Assembly (NCBI GenBank): GCA_036263655.1
Contig: DATAGP010000056.1
Location: forward strand, 1-64,000
Source of the DNA: Schlegelella_A sp036263655
Lineage (GTDB): Bacteria; Pseudomonadota; Gammaproteobacteria; Burkholderiales; Burkholderiaceae_C
DNA: 64,000 bases
Direction of reading: 5' to 3'
Each line of letters starts with the position of its first letter. Positions within the stretch are counted from its first letter, which is position 1. Below, one piece after another: positions 58,286-64,000 of this stretch. Made by a program: the position numbers and the translations under genes. The notes under the pieces were generated by a model that was not told the origin of the DNA, made no database searches, and was given only the letters and a program-made list of their open reading frames with translations.

Positions 58286-59262
58286 ACGGCCCGCTGCTGA
58301 GCGTCAAGGACCTCGTCAAGCGCTTCCCCCTCAAAGGCGGATGGCTCAACCGCGAGGTCGAGAGCGTGCATGCCGTCAGCGGCGTCAGCTTCGACCTGCA
58401 GGCGGGCGAGACCCTCGGCCTCGTCGGCGAGTCGGGCTGCGGCAAGAGCACGACCGGGCGATGCATCCTGCGCCTGATCGAGCCGACCTCGGGCGAGGTG
58501 TGGTTCGAAGGCAAGGACGTGACCCGTGCCGGCGTCGACGAACTGCGCGCGCTCGCGCGCGACATGCAGATCATCTTCCAGGACCCGTACGCGTCACTGA
58601 ACCCGCGCATGACCGTCGCGGCGATCGTCGGCGAAGCGCTCACCATTCACAAGCTGACGCGCGACCGGGCCGAGTTCGAGGCGCGCATCGTCGCGCTCCT
58701 GGAAACCGTCGGCCTGTCGCCCGACCACATGCGGCGCTACCCGCACGAGTTCTCGGGCGGGCAGCGGCAGCGCATCGGCATCGCCCGGGCCCTGGCCGTC
58801 GATCCGAAGCTCATCGTCTGCGACGAGGCGGTCTCGGCGCTCGACGTCTCGATCCAGGCGCAGGTCATCAACCTCCTCGAGGACCTGCAGCAGCAGTTCA
58901 ACCTCACGTACATCTTCATCGCCCACGACCTGTCGGTGGTCGAGCACATCAGCGACCGGGTGGCCGTGATGTACCTCGGCCGCATCGTCGAGCTCGCTTC
59001 GGCGAGGACGCTCTACACCCAGCCGCTGCACCCGTACACGGAAGCGCTGCTGGCGGCGGTGCCGATCCCCGACCCGAAGATCAAGCGCAAGCGCATCCCG
59101 CTGCAGGGCGACGTGCCGAGCCCGATCCGGCCGCCGTCGGGCTGTCACTTCCATACGCGCTGCCCGATCGCGCAGTTTCCGATCTGCAGCACCGAGATGC
59201 CGCCGCTCGTCCCGAGCAGCGAAGGGCATTCGGTGGCCTGCCACTTTCGTGGCCGGAAGTAG
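58282..59262 (+). CDS. ABC transporter ATP-binding protein (DppF-like)
   Basis: A 326-residue ATPase, second of the pair typical of Dpp/Opp importers. Walker A GESGCGKST, Q-loop IFQDPYASLNPRM, signature FSGGQRQRIGIARAL, Walker B LIVCDEAVSALD, switch FIAHDLSVVEH. C-terminal GCHFHTRCPIAQFPIC is the Cys motif of the family. The ATG at 58282 overlaps the previous stop (ATGA). It ends the five-gene operon; a convergent gene relic begins 24 bp later. Confidence 0.94.
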
Positions 59263-59286
59263 CCGCGCGACGTCGGCCGGAGTGCT

Positions 59287-59415
59287 TCATCCGAACACGC
59301 GGTCGGCGCGCAGCAGCACCGAGCGGGGCACGCTGATACCGAGCGTCCGCGCGGTCTTCATGTTGATCGCCAGTTCGAACGTCGTCGCCTGCTCGATCGG
59401 CATCTCGGCCCTCAC
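59287..59415 (-). pseudogene. 3'-end relic of a second ABC binding-protein gene
   Basis: Encodes 42 residues whose last 40 (AEMPIEQATTFELAINMKTA onward, ending RADRVFG) align without gaps to the last 40 of the adjacent 328-residue protein (AEIPIEQPTSFELFINLKTA onward, ending RADRVIE). It is therefore the tail of a paralogue whose remaining part is gone. It starts with a GTG that overlaps the intact gene's stop (GTGA) and has its own TGA. Probably the scar of deletion between tandem duplicates; translation of the short frame by coupling is possible but unlikely to be functional. Confidence 0.8.
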
Positions 59416-60398
59416 TCGATCACGCGATCGGCCCTGGCCAGCAGCGCCTGCGGGATCCTGACGCCGAACGCCTTGGCGGTCTTGAGATTGATGAACAGCT
59501 CGAAGCTGGTCGGCTGCTCGATCGGGATCTCCGCGGGGTTCGCGCCGTTCAGGATGCGGGCCGCGATCTGGCCGGCCCGCCGAAAGCTCGCCGGAAGGTT
59601 CGAGCCGTAAGAGAAGAGCGTTCCCATCAGCGCGCCCTCCCAGCTGCCGCCTGCGAACGGCAGGCGCATGCGGACCGATTCGCTGACGGTGAAGACCCGC
59701 TGGCTGAAGATGACCGGCGACGGCGGGGCCAGGAGGCCGTCCGGAGGGTTGCGCGCCATGTCCGCAAAGGCCCGCTCGATCGCGGCCTTGTCCGCCACCG
59801 GGTAGGTCTGCACCTGGACCTGCATCGCCCGCGCGACTTCGCGCACGTGTCGCTCGCTGTCCATCGCCGATGCATCCTGCGGATCGACGAGCATCGCGAC
59901 ACGCTTCATCCTCGGATAGATCTCGTGCAGGATCTCCAGCTGCTTGCCCATCAGCTGGTCATACAGGTTGGCAATGCCGGTGACATTGCCGCCCGGCCGT
60001 GCCAGGCTTTGCGCCAGCCCGGCCCCGACAGGGTCGCTGGAAACCAGGAGCACGATGGGGATCCTGCTCGTCTTGCGCTTCATGAGAGCGGCCACCTGCT
60101 CGCCGCCGGCGAGCAGGTCCGGCTTCAGCGTCAGCAGTTCGTCGACGGCCGCCGGGATGCGCGAGGTGTCGCCCGCGCAGTGGCGGACCTCGTAGACGAG
60201 GTTGCGTCCGACCTCGTAGCCGGACTCGCGCAGGCCACCGACGAACGCGTCGTCGAAAGGACGCACGAACGCAATGTCGGCGACGTAGACGGAGCCGACG
60301 CGCGCGATGCGTCCTGTCGGCTGAGCTCGCAGGATCGACGCCGTCGCGAGGAGCGGCGTGGCGGCGATCAGCAATCTGCGGCGATCCACGCGGCCCAT
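59412..60398 (-). CDS. ABC-type substrate-binding protein (ABC_sub_bind family)
   Basis: A 328-residue periplasmic protein of the ABC_sub_bind family (PF04392-type, YtrF/TrpX-like). A twin-arginine-like leader precedes the signal (DRRRLLIAATPLLATASILRA). Landmarks: FDDAFVGGLRESGYEVGRNLVYEVR, PIVLLVSSDPVGAGLAQSLARPGGNVTG, and the C-terminal PIEQPTSFELFINLKTA, which is characteristic of the family. Permease and ATPase genes are not adjacent. Ligand unknown; proteins of this family include tryptophan/tyrosine receptors. A remnant of a paralogue follows directly. Confidence 0.9.
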   Translation of the reverse strand: MGRVDRRRLLIAATPLLATASILRAQPTGRIARVGSVYVADIAFVRPFDDAFVGGLRESGYEVGRNLVYEVRHCAGDTSRIPAAVDELLTLKPDLLAGGEQVAALMKRKTSRIPIVLLVSSDPVGAGLAQSLARPGGNVTGIANLYDQLMGKQLEILHEIYPRMKRVAMLVDPQDASAMDSERHVREVARAMQVQVQTYPVADKAAIERAFADMARNPPDGLLAPPSPVIFSQRVFTVSESVRMRLPFAGGSWEGALMGTLFSYGSNLPASFRRAGQIAARILNGANPAEIPIEQPTSFELFINLKTAKAFGVRIPQALLARADRVIE

Positions 60399-60440
60399 GA
60401 TCCTCCCCGACGTGCCCTCGGGAAGTCTAAGCGGCGGATC

Positions 60441-62318
60441 TCACCACTGCGTCGCCGGATTCGTCCGGTGCCCGGTCCAGCGCTCGATCGTGGCCGAGAG
60501 CTGGGCCGTGCTCACCGGCTTGATGAGGAACGCGTCCATGCCGGCCTCGATGCACTTGACCTGGTCGCTCGCCAGGGCGTCGGCGGTCACGGCGACGATG
60601 ACCGTGCGGCCGCCCGAGCGTCGCTCGTCCTCGCGGATGCGGCGCGTGGCTTCGTAGCCGTCGGTCACGGGCATGTGGCAATCCATGAACACGATGTCGT
60701 AGCTGCCGGCGGCCGCGGCGCGCCGCGCCGCGTCGCCGTCGGCGACCAGGTCGACGCTGCAGCCGAGCATGCGCAGCATCTCGACAATCAGCATCTGGTT
60801 GACCGGATCGTCCTCGGCGACCAGTGCCGACACGCCGACCGGCTCCTCGGCGTCCTCGAGGCTGTCGGCGACGAGGCCGTCGTCGGGAGCACGGTCCAGG
60901 ACGAGGTCGATCCAGAAGTGCGAGCCTTCGCCGGGCCGGCTTTCGACGTGGACCTCGCCCTCCATCAGCGCCGTGAGCTCCTTGACGATGGCCAGGCCGA
61001 GGCCGCTGCCGCCGTAGCGCCGCGTGCTCGAGCTGTCCGCCTGCGAGAAGGCGTCGAAGATCGAGCCCAGCTGGGCCTGCTCGATGCCGATCCCGGTGTC
61101 GCGAACGGAGAAGCGCAGCCGCGGCGCGTCGGCCGTGCCGCCCTCGATGCACGTCACCTCCAGCGCCACCGTGCCGCGCTCGGTGAACTTCACGGCGTTG
61201 TGCAGCAGGTTGACGAGCAGCTGGCGCAGGCGCAGCGGGTCGGCGAGCACCCGGCTCGGCAGCCGCGACGACACCCGGTCGGTGAGCGTGACCGGCTTGT
61301 CGCGCGCCGCCATCCGCACCAGGTCGACCGCCTCGGCGACCACCGCGCGCAGCTCGACGCTGGCGAGGTTCAGCGTCAGCTTGCCGGCCTCGATGCGCGA
61401 CAGGTCGAGGACGTCGTCGATCAGGGTCAGCAACGCCGTCGCGGACTGGTGCGTGATCTGGACGTAGCGCTGCTGGGCCGGTGTCAGCGGCGTGCCGCTG
61501 AGGAGCTCGGCGGCGCCGAGGATGCCGTTCATCGGCGTGCGGATCTCGTGGCTGGTGACGGCGAGGAACTGCGACTTGGCCTCGCTGGCCTGCTCCGCCT
61601 GGTGCCGCGCAAGCTCGAGCTCGCGCGTCTGCAGCTCGAGCGCCTCCGCCTTCTGGGCCAGGCTGGCGACGAGCTCGCGGGCCGCGCGCATCGCCTGGCT
61701 GCTGCGCTGCCGCAGCCGCTCTGTGACGAGGCCCGTGAGGGCGAAGTAGAGCCCGAGCAGATACATGACCGCAGCGATGCCGACGCGATCGGTCCAGGGC
61801 ACGGGCTGCGCTGCATGCACCGACGCCCACACCGCGTAGGCCAGGTAGGCGAGCGTCACGACGTGGCCGAAGTACAGGGCCCGGCGGAAGCCGAAGCCGA
61901 CCTGGTCGACCACCCGCACGAGCAGGAAGTAGGCGAAGAAAAGGTGGCTCTGCTCCAGGTAGTACAGGTTCGGCAGCCAGACCAGGATGTCGACGTGGAA
62001 CAGCAGCAGGCTCAGGTCGAGGCCGCGAACGCGCCCCCAGCCGCGGCGAAGGACCCACCAGGCCACGCCGGCGTAGCCGAGGTTGCCGGCGAGAAGCCAG
62101 AGCAGCGCCGGTTGCGGGAAACCCTCGCTGCGAACCGCCTGCAGCAGCGCGATCGCGCAGAGGATGGCGAAGCCGGCGAAGCGGAGCGCCGGGATCTGCA
62201 CCGTGTGCACGCGCCGCGCGGTCGCCGCCCGGCGCTCCGCCAGCACCGCCTCGTCGAGCGTGAAGCCGTCATCGCCGCTCGACGCGGCCACGTTCCATGG
62301 CGCCCGAAGCGGGCTCAT
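60441..62318 (-). CDS. Hybrid sensor histidine kinase with C-terminal receiver
   Basis: A 625-residue membrane kinase. About six hydrophobic helices occupy residues 43-215 without a periplasmic domain, followed by a coiled-coil (AQKAEALELQTRELELARHQAEQASEAKSQ region). HisKA: FLAVTSHEIRTPMNGILG with the phospho-His. HATPase: N-box NLLHNAVKF, G1 DTGIGI, F-box FDAFSQAD, G2 GGSGLGLAI. Receiver: LVAEDDPVNQML, phospho-acceptor in VFMDCHMPVTDG, and the Lys in LIKPVS. No Hpt domain, so a separate phosphotransferase or regulator is needed; none is adjacent. Divergent from the PQQ dehydrogenase gene. Confidence 0.94.
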   Translation of the reverse strand: MSPLRAPWNVAASSGDDGFTLDEAVLAERRAATARRVHTVQIPALRFAGFAILCAIALLQAVRSEGFPQPALLWLLAGNLGYAGVAWWVLRRGWGRVRGLDLSLLLFHVDILVWLPNLYYLEQSHLFFAYFLLVRVVDQVGFGFRRALYFGHVVTLAYLAYAVWASVHAAQPVPWTDRVGIAAVMYLLGLYFALTGLVTERLRQRSSQAMRAARELVASLAQKAEALELQTRELELARHQAEQASEAKSQFLAVTSHEIRTPMNGILGAAELLSGTPLTPAQQRYVQITHQSATALLTLIDDVLDLSRIEAGKLTLNLASVELRAVVAEAVDLVRMAARDKPVTLTDRVSSRLPSRVLADPLRLRQLLVNLLHNAVKFTERGTVALEVTCIEGGTADAPRLRFSVRDTGIGIEQAQLGSIFDAFSQADSSSTRRYGGSGLGLAIVKELTALMEGEVHVESRPGEGSHFWIDLVLDRAPDDGLVADSLEDAEEPVGVSALVAEDDPVNQMLIVEMLRMLGCSVDLVADGDAARRAAAAGSYDIVFMDCHMPVTDGYEATRRIREDERRSGGRTVIVAVTADALASDQVKCIEAGMDAFLIKPVSTAQLSATIERWTGHRTNPATQW

Positions 62319-62603
62319 CGCTGCGTGCCGAGGGCGTCGTCCCGGATGGACCTGTCGTCGCCGCTCAGGCGGCAGGGGAATGACATGGGCGGGCGGCCGT
62401 CCCCGGCCGCGTGGAGCTTCGTCCGGCGACTATCCCCCGACACGGCGCCCGCCACAACCCGCGCTCCGCCGTTCGCCGCCGGAGGGCCCCCGCCCGTGCA
62501 CCGCTGGGCCCGCAGCGTGCTGCAGTCCACGTGCCGCGCAGCCGCGGGCCGCGGCGACCGCGCCGTACGTCTTGTGACAGCGCTGGCCTGCAGCCGTTGC
62601 AGC

Positions 62604-64000
62604 ATGCCCCACGTCCTTCACCTCGGCACCGCCTTGAAGCTCATCGACCGTCTCCCGCCGCTCGTCGTCGCCTGCCTCGCGCTCTCCCTTCTCGGCGGCT
62701 GCGGCGGCGGCGGCACGAGCGATGAGCCGTTCGGCAACCCGCCCATGGTCGGCAGCAACGACGTCACCGCCCCCACGGTCGCGCTCACCGTGCCGGCCCA
62801 CCTGGCGACCGGCCTCGTCGGCAGTGTCGCTCTCGCCGCCACCGCGAGCGACGACGTCGGCGTCGCGGCGGTCGAATTTCAGATCGACGGCCTGCCCATC
62901 GGCAGCGCCGATGCGACGGCACCGTACGCGACGACGCTCGACGCGGACGCCTTCCCGCCCGGGCAGCACGTGCTGCGCGCTCGCGCGAGCGACGCGGCCG
63001 GCAACGTCTCGGCCTGGTCGAGCGCGCTCGTCCAGTTCGGCGGCAGCCGCGGCCAGCCGGCTGGCTTCACGCGCGACGAGGCCTGGCTCGCCGGCCTGGT
63101 CAACGCCACGGCCTTCGCGCAGGCGCCGGACGGCCGGATGTTCATCGCCCAGCAGGGCGGCGCGCTGCGCGTCGTCAAGGACGGCGCCCTGCTGCCGACG
63201 CCCTTCGTCACCGTGCCCGTCGACGCCTCGGGCGAGCGCGGCCTGCTCGGCGTGGCCCTGCATCCGCAGTTCGCGAGCAACGGCTTCGTCTACATCTACT
63301 CGACGCGCGTGATGGCCGGGGTCGCCCACAACCGCATCAGCCGGCTCACGGCCGCCGGCGACGTCGCCGCGGCAGGCAGCGAAGTCGCGCTCGTCGAGCT
63401 GCCGAACCTGTCGTCGGCCACCAACCACAACGGCGGCGGCATGCACTTCGGGGGCGACGGCAAGCTCTACGTCGGCGTCGGCGAGAACGCCAGCCCGGCG
63501 CGGGCGCAGGACCTCGCCGATCCGCTCGGCAAGCTCCTCCGCTTCAACGACGACGGCAGCATGCCGAACGACAACCCGTTCTTCGCCTCCCAGGCTGGCC
63601 TGGCGCGGGCGATCTGGGCCTATGGCCTGCGCAACCCGTACAGCTTCGCCGTGCAGCCGGGCACCGGCCGCATCCACATCAACGACGTCGGCCAGAGCGC
63701 CTGGGAAGAGATCAACCTCGGCGCGCCCGGCGCGAACTACGGCTGGCCGGCCTCGGAAGGGCCGGACGGCGTCGGCGCAGGCGCGACGGCGCCGCTCTTC
63801 GCGTACGCCCACGGCGACGCCAGTCCGCTCGGCTCCGGCCCGGGCGGATTCTTCAAGGGCTTCGCCATCGCCGGCGGTGCCTTCTATCCGGCCAGCGGAC
63901 CCTTCCCCGCCGGCTACCGCGACCAGTACTACTTCGCCGACTTCGTCGGCCGGTTCGTGGGCCGCATCGACCTCGCCAACGGCAACGCCGCGTACGCATT
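62604..64000 (+). CDS. PQQ-dependent sugar dehydrogenase lipoprotein, 3' end beyond window
   Basis: Partial: at least 465 residues, open at the window edge. ATG at 62604 opens a lipoprotein signal with lipobox LGGC (Cys33) and a Gly-rich tether. Residues about 55-145 form a Big/Ig-like module (TVALTVPAHLATG, ASDDVGVAAVEFQIDGLPIG, RASDAAGNVS). From about 150 the chain is a soluble glucose-dehydrogenase-like propeller: FAQAPDGRMFIAQQ, GERGLLGVALHPQF, NHNGGGMHFGGDGKLYVGVGE (His is the catalytic-base position), WAYGLRNPYSFAVQPG, and NYGWPASEG. Predicted to oxidise an aldose in the periplasm with PQQ. Upstream 285 bp contain no other gene. Confidence 0.9.
   Translation, partial: MPHVLHLGTALKLIDRLPPLVVACLALSLLGGCGGGGTSDEPFGNPPMVGSNDVTAPTVALTVPAHLATGLVGSVALAATASDDVGVAAVEFQIDGLPIGSADATAPYATTLDADAFPPGQHVLRARASDAAGNVSAWSSALVQFGGSRGQPAGFTRDEAWLAGLVNATAFAQAPDGRMFIAQQGGALRVVKDGALLPTPFVTVPVDASGERGLLGVALHPQFASNGFVYIYSTRVMAGVAHNRISRLTAAGDVAAAGSEVALVELPNLSSATNHNGGGMHFGGDGKLYVGVGENASPARAQDLADPLGKLLRFNDDGSMPNDNPFFASQAGLARAIWAYGLRNPYSFAVQPGTGRIHINDVGQSAWEEINLGAPGANYGWPASEGPDGVGAGATAPLFAYAHGDASPLGSGPGGFFKGFAIAGGAFYPASGPFPAGYRDQYYFADFVGRFVGRIDLANGNAAYA

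Overview
The window is about 69-70% GC by eye and densely coded. It looks like a piece of a betaproteobacterial (Burkholderiales-type) chromosome: glnA-ntrBC, a Bug-family tripartite tricarboxylate transporter binding protein, AidB-like acyl-CoA dehydrogenase, FAH and RraA-like proteins, and many genes coupled by 4-base NTGA overlaps. I see no tRNA, rRNA, CRISPR array, insertion sequence or phage gene. Most long antisense reading frames are GC-driven shadows and are left out.

Layout. 138-5104: nitrogen control on the minus strand, glnA, a small secreted DUF4124 protein, ntrB and ntrC; glnA has a sigma-54 promoter with NtrC-like dyads. 5105-9656: a tightly coupled minus-strand operon (YVTN beta-propeller, polysaccharide deacetylase, sterol-desaturase-like enzyme, EI24 membrane protein, CinA/MoCF-like protein). 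9873-11135: a diguanylate cyclase. 11119-28510: the centre of interest, a divergent aminophosphonate locus. Leftward from about 23314 runs a ten-gene string: 2-aminoethylphosphonate (AEP) binding protein, ATPase, fused permease, AEP transaminase PhnW, a glutamine-synthetase-like ligase, a family-5 binding protein, an iron-type alcohol dehydrogenase, a PuuD-type gamma-glutamyl hydrolase, an aldehyde dehydrogenase and a HAD phosphatase. Rightward runs phnR (GntR/FCD), phosphonoacetate hydrolase phnA, a Na/Pi cotransporter, a PhnZ-like HD protein and an EamA transporter. The two arms share a compact promoter/operator.

Inferred physiology: AEP is imported and transaminated by PhnW to phosphonoacetaldehyde, which is oxidised (probably by the aldehyde dehydrogenase) to phosphonoacetate and cleaved by PhnA to acetate and Pi. 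The Na/Pi carrier could dispose of surplus phosphate. The ligase, alcohol dehydrogenase, aldehyde dehydrogenase and amidohydrolase are also what is needed for a gamma-glutamylation route for an amino alcohol such as ethanolamine. Co-transcription of this set with AEP uptake is the most unusual feature of the window.

28523-35144: DUF1428 protein, GcvT-fused FAD amine dehydrogenase, an EamA gene broken by two compensating indels, Nudix hydrolase, two membrane proteins and a TetR regulator with an 11-bp dyad operator. 35128-41650: exonuclease, SGNH hydrolase, cyclase-family protein, amidohydrolase, AidB-like dehydrogenase and AstE/ASPA-like deacylase. 42081-46988: a 1091-residue cyclase-AAA-TPR protein and an unrecognised secreted protein. 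47286-53452: Bug protein, FAH hydrolase, a probable glycosyltransferase remnant, DoxX, MFS, RraA-like and thioesterase genes. 53598-59262: a complete Dpp-type ABC importer. 59287-60398: an ABC binding protein followed by the 3' relic of a paralogue. 60441-62318: hybrid histidine kinase. 62604-end: a PQQ sugar dehydrogenase lipoprotein that runs off the window.
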